A stretch of 28,843 nt of DNA from Gnetum montanum. Taxonomy: Eukaryota; Streptophyta; Gnetopsida; Gnetales; Gnetaceae. Below are positions 1 to 10,756 of the stretch, piece after piece. Location of the stretch: NCBI GenBank assembly GCA_015680685.1, contig MNCI01038107.1:49566-78408 (forward strand), given 5' to 3'. Within the stretch, counting starts at the first letter, position 1. Every line of letters begins with the position of its first letter. Made by a program: the position numbers and the translations under genes. Below the pieces are notes generated by a model that saw nothing but the letters and a program-made list of their open reading frames with translations, ran no database searches and had not been told where the DNA came from.

Positions 1-2167
1 TTTGTTTGTCTCCTCACACTATTAGATTCATTTCTTGGATTTCAGATTGGAGTAATAATGGATGGTGGCCCTTGTGTAAGATCAAAGGATGGTGGTGGTG
101 AAAAGGGAGGCGTTACACCATTTCCACCTACAACTTTTCCTAAATAATGAGAATTTCCATGTTGTTGGTGGGAACCTACTCACATAAGCATTTCTATGCA
201 CATTCACAACACAAGTGGCATATTTTGGTTGATAGTATGGTGCCAAACCTTCCTGTGTCATTGGCAGTGGCATGTGATGAGGTGAAGTATGAGAATATTG
301 AGGGTAGGATGGAAGGTAGGAGGCATGAGGTGGTGATCCCTTAGGAGATGTCATGGGTTGATGGTACTCAAGAGAGTGATTGAAGTAGAGGACATAGAAC
401 AAGTTGGAGAAACAGGGTGTTAAACATAATATCCATGTGGTTTTGGCTAATAGAAAGGATAGGGCTGGTTTGATGGTGGCCTGTCCCATGACTATGGTTG
501 TTGCCACTATAATTGATGATAGTGTTGAGGTTGGTAATAAGTCCCCTCATATAGTATGATTGGTTGTGGGATTATCTATAATTCCCTTGTGAAATAGAAA
601 ATCTCCTAGGCATGTGCTTCTATACAAACTTTGGATTTAATGCACTTGTCCAATCCTCATGTAGATGTAACAAGATTGGGCAATGGCCCTTTGGATGGTC
701 ATATATGAAGATGTCACATCCATTATCTTTGTTTGTGGTTGATTCTATAGCCTCACTTTGTTTAGCCATTTTCCTTGTTTGCTAATAACTGTTCTGAGCT
801 ATTTCTTGGTTCTGCCTACTTTGTTTATTGTGATCACTTGGTTGGTTTTGCATGACCTTCTCCTTGATAGTTTCTACCAAAGTTGTAATTTTTTTGTATA
901 CCCATTTTGACATCCTATTAAATTTTTCTTTAAGTTCATCAATAAACAAGGTTCGTTGTAGAATCACTTTGTCTAGAGCAGCCTCCTTCTCCTTACCATA
1001 GATATGGACCTCTTTCTTTTGATGAGTTGGGTCCCAGTGATATTTCGCAATATTCTTTCATTTGCATATCTCTCCTTCTTTTTCCACACACTTAATTAGC
1101 TCTTGGATCTAATGAGTTCGTAGCTCATATAATTGACCTAGGACATACATCCCAAGGGTCTCTCTTATTTCATTACGAAGCCCATCCATGATGCGGGAAA
1201 TTTTCCTTTCCTCAAGGAAACCATGGTATGGGCATGTATTCAATAGGGAATAATATCTATTTAAGGCCATGTTCAAGAGTTCATGTTGTTCTTGTCTCTA
1301 TCCTTGGATTTTTTTCCTTAGGTTGGACACACTCGCATAGGTTTGGTATTTCTTGTTGAAGAGTTCCAACATTGTGGATCACTACCAAATTAAATTTGGT
1401 TTCAATGATCTATACCACGCTTCAACTCTATCAACTACTATCCTGGGAAAGAGCTTCAGCTTTTGCCACCCACTTTCAATGTTGTAGAAAGCACAAGCAT
1501 CATGGAAGGCTTGTAAATGATGTTTTGGATCTAAATTGTAGCCTCCTAAAAATTTAGGAATATTATTCATATCAAGCCTGGGTAGGTGACTCTGTTTGGG
1601 ATGCATGCGGGATATCTTAACTACCTCTATGATCTACATCAAGCTCTTAGTGATCAACAAAGGTTCATCATCATCAAACAGGTTGTGATAAAAATTTCTA
1701 TTTTTATTCATTTGATTGTGATGATGCTTCCTATGTTCATGTTGATGTCTTTGAATTTTCCCATGGGTTTGATTTCTATTTTTATTTTGACCCTTTAGTT
1801 GACCTTTATCCCCATACCTATGTTCATCTTCATCAAAACTAGATGTTGAAGGGGAAGAGGAAGATGAGCAACTAGAAGGATTACCATGACTTCTCTAGTA
1901 TCCCTCAAGGTCCCTTGATTTATCGTTTCTAGATTTCGAGGAGGTTCTGGGCCTTGAGGCCTCCCTTGGTCCAAGACTTACTTCATATTTTCCAGGGTTG
2001 TCTACCTTAGGTGAATGTAGTCTTTGAGTGTCATTAGGGTGATCATGAACATATGAAACCCATGCATGAGGTTGTTCACTCCAAATTTCTTTATTGTATA
2101 TCTCATTATTTCTCCAATGAATGCTTTCACTATATAATACATTATCGCTTTGTTGTGAAAGAGACAT
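1..2167 (-). pseudogene. gag relic of an Athila-like Ty3/gypsy element (partial, minus strand)
   Basis: This is the capsid/nucleocapsid polyprotein region of an LTR retrotransposon, broken by stops and frameshifts and cut by the window edge. The start chosen is the minus-strand ATG at 2167 (MSLSQ), 108 bases after the PBS; the two related gags in the window begin MSSSH at a similar distance. The conserved capsid core lies at about 1606-1150 minus. It contains LDMNNIPKF, FHDACAF and LKLFPRIVVDRVEAWY, the usual retrotransposon gag pattern of a hydrophobic core followed by a Trp-Tyr pair. A Pro/Tyr/His/Gln-rich tail occupies about 507-82. The leader between start and core is several hundred bases shorter than in the copies at 5943 and 27432, suggesting an internal deletion. 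Protease and pol would lie left of position 1. Confidence 0.85.
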
Positions 2168-2274
2168 TGTTTCTAGTAAATGATGTATGCGATTTAATAT
2201 TTTTTTGAGAGATATATCATTAATGCATTTATAGTGATTGTGTAAGATATAATTAATCTAGATAACTAGCACCA

Positions 2275-2292
2275 TCCTCGAAAACGATGCCA
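2275..2292 (-). other. Primer-binding site, tRNA-Asp type (minus strand)
   Basis: Read on the minus strand this is TGGCATCGTTTTCGAGGA. It lies one base inside the LTR end. It is a mutated version of the site complementary to the 3' end of plant tRNA-Asp that Athila and Tat elements use to prime reverse transcription. The copy at 27288 is closer to the tRNA complement. Confidence 0.8.
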
Positions 2293-2293
2293 A

Positions 2294-3175
2294 TGATGAG
2301 CAAAGAGGTACCCCTACGCCCAACCATATGAATCACAAAAGTTCATGCATGATGTAGTCAAATTTTGTGGATGGGACCAGTTTTGCATCTAAATCATTAT
2401 GTCTTGATTGTAGTCCATTATCTTTCCACTTAGACTAGTGGTAGCTTTCTCATGTATGGTTTAGTCCAAAGTGAGGCATGTGCTGTTGTCTAATCTTATG
2501 CTGCTCCTAATGACAATAAAGAGATAAATTAAGTAAGCTAATGAACAACAATAAGTAAAACCTAAACTAGCCTAGGTGCAATGAGTACATGTTCCTAATC
2601 GTCAGCACACAACTTGGATTTCATATAACCACTACTCGAATTACCAAGCATATGTCACTGGACTCACGAAACGATACACTACTAGGTTACCAAGTAATTA
2701 CACTTAAGTGCTCATGATTAAGTCGTATTCATTTCGCTTAATGATAGGAATAGTGAATAGAAATAAATGGAAACATTAACTAAAGAAAATAGTAAATAAT
2801 TAAACAATTAAATTAATAATAAATCTAAGTGGATGCTACAATGATGAAGGTAATCTTGATATTTATTTCCAATCTTGTAACTTGTCCAAGTACGTCAAAC
2901 TTGAATAAGAATGTCATACGATTACAAACATCACACTACGGGCATGCACTAGGAATAATAGAGCTAGAAATCAACAATCTATGAAAAGGCTAACTAAAAT
3001 ATGAAACTAAAACTCGCTCTCAATTTTGCACCCAAGTGTTTTATTTATAGGCTAGCATAGAGAAGACGATATCAAATATTCAACATCATTTCTCAAGACC
3101 TGATATTGTGTATCTGATATTGAAGCCTCCATATCACATATTTGATATCAGGGTTGTCATAATCATGACTCATCA
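2294..3175 (-). mobile_element. 5' LTR of the left Athila-like element (882 bp, minus strand)
   Basis: The LTR is bounded by TGATGA (2294-2299) and TCATCA (3170-3175), the same 6-bp inverted ends as the other Athila-like LTRs here. Its PBS-proximal end is recognisably similar to the ends at 5777 and 18126, including the GGGGTACCTC segment. Minus-strand promoter parts are visible: a TATA box (TATAAATAA, 3041-3049) and a polyadenylation signal AATAAA (2862-2867). The U3, at the high-coordinate end, carries repeated GATATC-like motifs. The partner LTR is outside the window, so a target-site duplication cannot be tested; the five bases outside the LTR are TATAG. Confidence 0.85.
3068..3149. repeat. 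Array of GATATC-like palindromic motifs in U3 of the left LTR
   Basis: GATATC or one-mismatch versions start at 3068, 3102, 3116, 3130 and 3144. The last four are exactly 14 bp apart. The array lies just upstream of the TATA box in the transcription direction of the LTR. A similar, better preserved array is at 26442-26543 in the right LTR. It may be a set of binding sites for a host transcription factor; that function is inference. Confidence 0.7.
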
Positions 3176-3542
3176 TATAGGAAAGTAGAAATTATAGTGT
3201 GAAAAAGCATAGAATAAAAAAGCAAGAAAAAATGATATTTCCCATGCACCTATCATGAGGATAATGCTACGCCATAAAAGTAGTGCATGGCTAAATCCTA
3301 CACATTGTATGATTGAAAAAAGATGTCATATATATATTGCTAAAGTAATAACTCCCTGTTCCACTCAATAATACACTTAATCACACCCTCACATTAAGTA
3401 ATGAGATATTCAGTCACTCAAAAATATCACTGGTTGTGCTAAGAACATAGAATAAAACGAGATAGATAGCATAGGGAAGTAGGAAGAAAATAGTTAGAAA
3501 AATAGTAAAATATGAGATAGATAGGGGCGAACATAATAATGC

Positions 3543-3564
3543 AAAAAAAAAAAAAAAAAAAAAA
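3543..3564. repeat. A22 homopolymer
   Basis: Twenty-two consecutive A on the plus strand, in the non-coding tail of the old minus-strand gypsy element. It is poly(T) in that element's sense direction, so it is not its poly(A) tail. It is probably a slippage expansion. Confidence 0.9.
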
Positions 3565-4880
3565 GGTTTTTAGAGAAAACCTATCATCCTAATGTAGTAT
3601 GTATCTTTTCATAGTAGAAATGAACCTATAGAAAATACACTACTTCTCAGAGAATACTTGTTCAATCTTGAATAGCCAATAAGTTCAATGCTATATCATG
3701 AATACACATAATAGTTCTTTATGTAGCTTCTATTAACTAGATTTGGAAACTGATGTCCTTCTAGATCAGATAGAATGTAGGCACCACTTTGTAGATACTA
3801 AACCAACAGAAAAGAACCCTACCTATTAGAAGAGAACTTTGTATCTTTGGAATTTAGAAAATGTTGAAGAGCCAAACAACCTTTATGAATCCCTTTGACT
3901 CAAAGATGTTTGGAGTAATGATGTTGAATATCTATTTAATATTCATCTAGGTGATGAAGAGTAGCTTATCAATGTTCTTCAAGAAGATCCAACTTAACAC
4001 ATTGCATGCTATTACTATCCTGATCTAAACACCAATCATATAGAGTAATGTGAAGAGATAGAACATGGAAATCAACAAGTAAGATTGACATAGAACCATA
4101 GCTTAGGAAATAGGGAGTAAGACTAGTAGCTATATAGAAAGTGGTATGATAAACCCAAAGAGCATAGGATAGCCATATGTGTTATTTGTATTGGGTTATA
4201 TTGGCCATGGTATAGAGAAATAAAATAAGACTTATATTGGTGGACTTAGCTTAATCATTAGAGTGGTAGTAGTAAAGTGATGAAAATAATTAGATGATAT
4301 GAAACATGAAACAAAAATCAACTACCTTATTAATTTTGAACTAAGGTTAATTATCAATTATAGTTTGGAGAGGTATGCTAAAGTGGATTAATATGTAGTC
4401 AAAGATGAAGTGACAAATGTAATGCAACTTGGTGGAATGCAAAGGAATAACTTCTACCGACTTAGCAAAGTATTCTGTAGTAGTTAAAATGAATTAACAC
4501 CCAGTAGATGGAGGACTAATAGAACCAATAAGATCTAAACCTCATCTTTGAAAGGTCCTTGTGATTTAAGACATGTTAAGCTATTGTGAATGAATATAAA
4601 TGAGAGAACCATGACTTTAGAAAGTATCACATGTCATAACTAGGTGATAAGCGTTTTTGGCCAAGGTTGACAATCAATAGACTAAGGAAATAATGCAAGA
4701 AACTAGGGAGCATGAACCTAAGTATTCATCACAAAATCTTGAGTAAACCTAATCAAGAACTATTTTAGACTTTATACGATTAAGACAACGTAGAGGAAAC
4801 CTATAGAAGAAACTTAACAAAGGATATTAGGATTTACTAAGTGGAAATGTTAGCTAGGTTTGTGCAAAGCATCCTTTTAA

Positions 4881-4885
4881 GCAAG
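4881..4885. repeat. Target-site duplication GCAAG, left copy
   Basis: GCAAG directly precedes the 5' LTR (TGATGA at 4886) and is repeated exactly at 18127-18131 directly after the 3' LTR. Five bases is the standard duplication size for Ty3/gypsy integrases. Confidence 0.92.
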
Positions 4886-5777
4886 TGATGAAGTGTTCAG
4901 TTGATGTATCAACTAGGCCATGTCAACAGTGCCTTGTTGATGTGGCCATAGTGACATGACCTCATTGACACATCTATTGATGCATTAATGTGACCTCATT
5001 AACGTAGAGTTTGTCTTCCGCTCTAAATATGCATGCACCTGCAGCATTTATGGCATCCTTTTGGTAGTTGTAGCAAAGCTCTTGCAGTTTTTTTTTGTGT
5101 AAGTTAGAATATTTCCCAAGTGCTCGTAGTAGGTGTGAGAAAGGTGTATGGCTCTTTATTTGAGTGCTAATGTACCCGAGCCCATTGGCATGACCGACAA
5201 TAAAGACAAGCTTTTGAAGCATTCCTTGTAGGATTTGGATTGAAATAATTAAGCATTAAAACATTTTCATATTTGAACGCTTAAATAATTCCAAAAGCTT
5301 TTATTGTTATTACTTTACAGTTATTGTCCTTTTCATATTTTATGAGAACCATAGGCACGACCATCTCGAACATATATCAGACACTTGGTAACCCAGTGAC
5401 GCTTAACGTCTGGTAACCTAGCAGTGGTTAGGATATGCTTAGGATGTGCATGAAAGATGGGATCAGTTGCTTATGCTAGGGATAGTTAAGCAATAGAGTA
5501 GAACAATTACAAATTACACAACTTTCCATTTCCTACATTAAAAGAATCAGACCTTTAAAGATAAAAAAATTGATAAAAATCATTTGCCTCAATCTCACTC
5601 AACCATTGCTTTAGAATATCACAGGTGAGATTGGGAAGACAACGACTATTCTAACTAAGGTTTTGCTAGCTAGAATTCAGTGTACGTAAGTGCTTGTAGT
5701 CTGCGGAATTCGACCGTGTCACGCTTGAACGCCCTTGATTCGTATGGTTGGGCATAGGGGTACCTCACCACTCATCA
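4886..5777 (+). mobile_element. 5' LTR of the 13.2-kb element (892 bp)
   Basis: Starts TGATGAAGTG and ends TCATCA. It aligns along its whole length with 17232-18126. The TATA position reads TCTAAATAT (5022-5030), whereas the 3' LTR keeps TATAAATAT, so the promoter driving the element appears damaged. The polyadenylation signal AATAAA is at 5199-5204, followed by GACAAGCTT as in the 3' copy. U3 carries GTTGAT/ATCAAC inverted motifs (for example GTTGATGTATCAAC, 4900-4913) and a direct repeat TGACCTCATTRAC at 4957 and 4991. Confidence 0.92.
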
Positions 5778-5778
5778 T

Positions 5779-5796
5779 TGGTGTTGTTGTCAGGGA
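5779..5796 (+). other. Primer-binding site, tRNA-Asp type (degraded)
   Basis: TGGTGTTGTTGTCAGGGA begins two bases after the LTR's final A. Compared with the site at 27288 the differences are mostly C-to-T and G-to-A transitions. It would pair poorly with tRNA-Asp now. Confidence 0.8.
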
Positions 5797-5942
5797 CTAT
5801 TAGTCTTATATGCGCTATCTAGTCTTAGCAAGATCATCATTCACTTTGTTGGAATGGACCTAGGATAGTGAAATCTATGCAAGCTAGGTGGCTTAAGTAA
5901 AAGAATAAGGCACACTAGTTTAGTTGTTATCTAACATCAATA

Positions 5943-8503
5943 ATGTCTTCTTCTCATAGGCGAGATGGATCCAACCCACCAGTGCCACAGGAATGTCGAG
6001 TGGTATACGCACATCTAGATGAGTATATCACCAACTTCACCTTTATCTTGCATCAAGATGAGCATATGCAATGGTTGGACATGGAGGAAAACATCATATT
6101 ACCTCTTCATTGATCAGTTCCTAGAATGCTACTTCAAACTCTTGCCAAATTGGGCATTCAGGACTGTAGTGTGGAATACATAATGGAGGATCATGACTAC
6201 TGAGACGATCATCCAAATGAGGCACAACATGCATGAGACTGAAAATAGGTGGAATTCCATGAACACATAAAGGGGAAACAGTTCAGTAATCCTTTATTCT
6301 TACAGGATTTGCATGACGATGAGGAACCTGTTATTCACAATTCCCATTCTGCCGAACCTCCTCTAATGCATAAGATCATTTAGTCCATCATTCAAAGTAA
6401 AAAATCAAGTGACTAGGAGCCCTAGGATGATGGGGGATCACGCAAGAAAGATCGTGGCAAAGGGAAAGATGGATGTGAAGATCGGGGTTGTCATTAGAGT
6501 AGAGGAGGATATCAACACTAGGGTAGTGGTAGTTCTCCTTTCTTTTCTCCTTCTTCTCATCCCACTTTGTTTTCACTAGGTTTTGACTCTGATTGCAACC
6601 ATAGTAGGAAGGATTGGGGTGATGGTGATCAAAAAGACCAACAAGATCGTAAGGATCGACGAGTATGACGTGAGGAAAAGTGTGACCAATCACGTGAGTC
6701 TCAACATCAAGAAAAGAGTGGTAACCAAAATCATCACAGACATCATGGCCATTAGCAGGACTATGACTTGGATCAACCACTGCTAGCTACTCAAAGCATG
6801 CTTAACATAGCTGAGGTAGTTCAAATACCCAGTAGGCCCTTGAAAGATAGTCGGATCAAGTGCCTTGACATAAACAACATCCCCAAATTTGAAGGGTGAT
6901 ATAATTGTGATCCACAAACTCACTTGTGAATATTTCATGATGCTTGCACCCTATAGAATATAGAAAATGATTGGAAGAAACTCAAACTATTCCCCTAAAT
7001 ACTCATCAAGGAAGTGAAAAGCTGGTACTAGTCTTTGGAACCAGAATCAATTAAGTGATGGAGTACGATGCTGGAAATTTTTAATGATAAATACTAAACC
7101 TACTCTAGGGTGTCTAATCTGAGACAACAGATTCAAGGGTGGAAACAAGATGGTCATGAACCCTTGGATGTAGCCATGGATAGATATTACTCATTGTTAC
7201 ACCGATGCCCTAATCATGACTACTCTCAATGGGAATAGCTCCACCATATCATAGATGGGCTCTACTTTGAAACAAGAAAGACCCTTGGCATTTATGCTCA
7301 GGGGCGACTATCTAAGTTAAGGCCCATGAACTACAATATCTAATCGAGCAAGTAGCCAAAGAAGAGGGGGAACTAAGAAAAAAGGAAAGCACAGAAGAAT
7401 ATAATTGAGACCCTTCCATCTGAAAGAAGGAGGTTCGATTTTGTGAAGATGAGGAGGAATCACCACTGGACGCAATGATGAACCAAAAAACCTTGCCCAT
7501 ACAAAAATTTAGTTCTAAAATTTTGGCCAAGGTTGATAAGATGTGGGATTTTTTGGATGAAAGGTTCCAAAGTGTCCTAAAAATCATGGAGGAATCCAAA
7601 GAGCGAAGTAATGATTGAGATCGGCATAGGAGAAGAGAAGTTGAACATGCCTACCATAAAGGTAAGGGAAAATTTATTGTGGCAGAATGGGTTGCAGACT
7701 TTGACACAGAGGAGGATGATGAATGTGACATATGCCAGTAAAAGAATCCTAAGGGGTGTTATCTTGTGGTGTCACATTTACAAGAGTCTGGGGTGTATGC
7801 GTTGAATCCTCACTTGGGAAAAAGGCAAACACCCCAAAGATTGTCTTATCCACAAGGCAATCCTAGGCAGTTCCACCAGCAACAAGGATATTATCCAAGT
7901 GGAGCACCGTCATAGCCTTATGAGTATTACCAACAATGGCAAAATCCACAATCGTGGGGAATGCCACCTCCAAGGCAGTAGTACCCTTATTGGCAGCTGA
8001 ATCCTTATGGGTACTATGTTCAACAACCAGTCTCCCCATGGGACTCTTCTAGTCACGTGCCATTTCAAAATCATTACTACCCCCCAAAATACTTCTAAAC
8101 ATAGTCTCCATCACCTAGGGGGGAGAACCCACATCTATACCATCCTTCGTAACCTTCTCCCACCATACCTACTCATCGACCCTCCACTCAGCTACCTCCT
8201 ACTCCACCTATGTAGGGAGAAATACCATCACATCCATAACAATGTAATGCCATGAGGGCTATCAACTTACAATTGGCTTCTCAGCAGAGTGGACTAGAAT
8301 CAAAATCACAAAAATGCCCTTTTTTCCAACCCAATATCCCAAACATACCTTCACATTCATCTGTGGCCAATGCCTGTAAACCTCCAATTGCCTCCACCGT
8401 TCAACCATTCGAGCAACCTTCAAGCCAAACACCCCCCAAAGTACAAACCATCTTGCTAACACACACTGTGATAGATTGGATAAAGGTTGGTCATCTTCCT
8501 TAG
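5943..8503 (+). pseudogene. gag relic of the 13.2-kb element
   Basis: The capsid/nucleocapsid region, with many stops and frame changes. The ATG at 5943 (MSSSHRRDGS) matches the starts of the other two gags. The order of parts is: an N-terminal segment RVVYAHLDEYITNFTFILHQ (about 5998-6057) shared with the right-hand gag; a low-complexity region rich in Lys, Arg, Asp, His and Ser (about 6400-6790); the capsid core with LDINNIPKFEG, FHDACT and LKLFP (about 6870-7000) continuing to SLLHRCPNHDYSQW and a GLYFETRKTLG segment (about 7190-7300); a CDIC motif near 7730; and a Tyr/Gln/Pro-rich tail (about 7860-8250). Gag would package the RNA in virus-like particles; this copy cannot be translated intact. 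Confidence 0.85.
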
Positions 8504-8506
8504 TAA

Positions 8507-8832
8507 TTGAATGATATGGGGAGTCCCTTCATATACCTTCAAGTGGCAGGAGATGAGCCATGCACAGCTCTCTTGGATCTGGATTCAGGCTTCAATTTGA
8601 TTTTACACAATATGTACAAGGCTTGGAACCTACCCCTGATGAAGAAAAGCAACATTCAGCTCGAGTTGGTAGACCAATCCATAACTGTTCCCTTAGGATT
8701 GGTAGAAGATATCATGGCCACCATTTTTGGGTGGTCCTATCCTATTGACTTCCTATCATCTGGGTTGATAATTGCAAGGGGAATTTTTTGATCATAATGG
8801 GAAGAGCCTAGGTCAACATGGTGGATGCATGA
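8507..8832 (+). pseudogene. Retrotransposon aspartic protease relic
   Basis: The segment translates as LLDLDSGFNLI followed by VDQSITVPLGLVEDIM and PIDFL, then, in another frame, LIIMGRA and VNMVDA. This is the retropepsin pattern of Athila elements: an active-site Asp followed by a Ser/Ala-Gly-like turn, then the flap, then the closing ILGR-type motif, here IMGR. The active-site context is altered (DLDSG). A one-base frame change lies near a T6 run at about 8784-8789. Stops at 8809 (TAG) and 8830 (TGA) follow. Confidence 0.8.
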
Positions 8833-10756
8833 TTGGGACTCCAAGATCTTTCCCTTAAAATTTCAAAAGAAAATCCTTTCAGAAATATTGAGAAGAAGCG
8901 TGTCCCATGCATCGCATACAGTGACTTTGGGTGCAACTGTGTGCAACAACTTTGGTCTATTAAGAGGGCATCCATTCAAGCATGCGGTTGGTGTGCTGAA
9001 GAAGCCCAAGTTTAGCAATGTATGTACGTAGCAGAAACTAATCAAGAAGGCACCCAGTGGCTGACCATTGACCCTAATAGTAGCACCTTATGCATGGAAT
9101 CATTTGAGGGCCTTATATGTGCCTATATGAAAAGCATGGATGAGCTAGAAAAGGTCCATCAACAAGTCTTCACTATTGATGACAATGGTGATTGGGGAAA
9201 GCTACAGATCCCTAAAAGCTTTAGACAAGAGCCGCTAGAACTGAAACCATTATTGACCAATCTGGAGTATGTATTCTTGCAGAATGGCAAGCCGGTAATC
9301 ATCAATGCCACTCTTGCTCCTAAACAAAAGAAGAGATTACTAAAGATGGTGAAAAAATGGGTGGTTGCCTTTGCATGGTCATATCTTGAACTAATAGGAG
9401 TTGACCCTAGGGTATGTCAACATCAGATCTATATCGACCCCTCCATGAAGCCATGACAACAACCGCAAAGATGATTAAACCCCAAACTAAAGCAAATCAT
9501 CAAGGATGAAATTGAACAATTTCTGAAAGCAGAGTTCATCTATTCCATTGTGGATAGCAAATGGGTCAGCCCATTCATTATAGTGCCAAAGAAGGGTGGC
9601 AAATGGAGAGTCTATATATATTTCTAACCACTAAATATGGAAACCTTTAAGAACCACTTCCCACTTTTGTTTGTGGATTAAGTGTTAGATACCATTTCGA
9701 GGCATTGCTACTATAGCTTTTTGGATGGTTATAGTTGCTATAACCAAATCTAGATTGTACCTGAGGATTAGGCCAAGACAACATTTACAAGTCCCTGGGG
9801 GACTTTTGCATATAAGAAGATGCCCTTTGGCCTATGCAATGCACCTGCAACATTCCAATGCCTCGTCCTTAGCATCTTTCAACAAAAAATTGGCAATGGA
9901 GTAGAAGTTTTTATGGATGGCTTCTCTACCTATGGAGAAATGTTTGAACAAGCCTTGGACCACCTTGAGCAAGTTTTAAAAAGATGTGTGGAAACAAATT
10001 TATGGCTCAACTAGAAAAAGAGTCACTTGATGGTCTAAGAGGGCATTGTTTTGGGGCATCAAATTTCACAAGCAGGGATTGGTGTAGACCCTGAAAAAAT
10101 CAGAATCATCCAAGGAATCACTAGTCAACCAAGTACTATAAAAGATGTTTGGTCATTTCTTGGACACACTGGTTATTATCAATGCTTCATCAAGAATTCC
10201 TCGAAGATTGCCAAGTCATTGGTGGAACTAACAAAGAAGGATGCTCTGTTTATCTAGACTAGGGAATGTGAGTCTGCATTCCAAATACTAAAATAGAAAC
10301 TTGTAGAGACTCCAATTCTACAGGAACTCAACTAGTCTAGACCATTTCACATCTTGATAGATGCATCTAATTATGCATTGGGAGCTATGCTCACACAGTT
10401 GGATGACTAGCAACATCCATATTACATCCACTGTGTAAGTTGAAGCATTGTGGGTGCTTAGCTCAATTACATCACCACCAAAAAGGAATTGATGGAAATG
10501 GTGTTCACCTTGGAAAATTTTTGACACTATGTGCTCGGATACAAGGTGTTTGTACATACTGACCATAGTGCCATTTGGTTCCTTATGAACAAACCAATGG
10601 TAAGTCCCTATATCATACGGTGGCTCGTGATCCTTCAGGAATTTGACCTTACTATGGTGGATACAAAGGGAACTGAGAACGTGGTTGCTAACCACTTATC
10701 TTGGTTATGATGGGATAACACAAAGGAGGATGAGCCACTCTCTAACCAATTTCTAG
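8833..10756 (+). pseudogene. Reverse transcriptase and RNase H relic, Athila type
   Basis: One reading frame runs from about 8785 to 10710 with no frameshift but with nineteen stops. The pre-RT linker includes ELKPLLTNLEYVFLQNGKPV (9241-9300) and WVVAFAWSYLELIGVDPRVC. RT motifs include SKWVSPFIIVPKKGG (about 9559-9600), MPFGLCNAPATFQ (9820-9858) and the catalytic box, which reads FMDG (9910-9921) where two Asp are expected. The thumb/connection region follows (SFLGHTGYYQCFI, 10174-10212). RNase H shows DASNYALGA (about 10363-10389), FVHTDHSAIWFL and ENVVANHLS. The RT and RNase H would copy element RNA into cDNA in the particle. The Asp-to-Gly change and the stops make this copy inactive. Confidence 0.9.

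Larger units (their letters stand above)
3176..4885 (-). pseudogene. Older Tat-like gypsy element: integrase and pol C-terminus (left part of a split pol)
   Basis: The minus strand encodes a decayed Ty3/gypsy integrase. Visible pieces in order are DLIGSISPPSTG with TTTEYFAKSVEVIPL (about 4550-4450), an ALWVYHT segment (about 4160), a GPF-type C-terminal module reading LQSGAYILSDLEGHQFPN (about 3815-3735), and a closing NYYV before a stop near 3696. This order and wording match the Tat lineage (Retand/Ogre type). The pol is interrupted at 4885 by the 13.2-kb element and resumes at 18132. The 520 bases between 3176 and 3695 would be its 3' untranslated region and part of its 3' LTR. I cannot define those ends. 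They hold an A22 run and little else. Confidence 0.75.

Noticed and set aside
82-507. 141-residue minus-strand open frame as a stand-alone gene
   Set aside because: Its Pro/Tyr/Gln-rich wording matches the gag tail seen at about 7860-8250, so it is part of the left gag relic.
3353-3363. ACAGGGAGT (minus) as the PPT of the old gypsy, with its 3' LTR at 3176-3350
   Set aside because: No matching 5' LTR could be found at the other end, so the LTR boundary is unsupported.
8262-8462. Minus-strand open frame opposite gag
   Set aside because: It is an antisense shadow of the gag tail with no recognisable feature.
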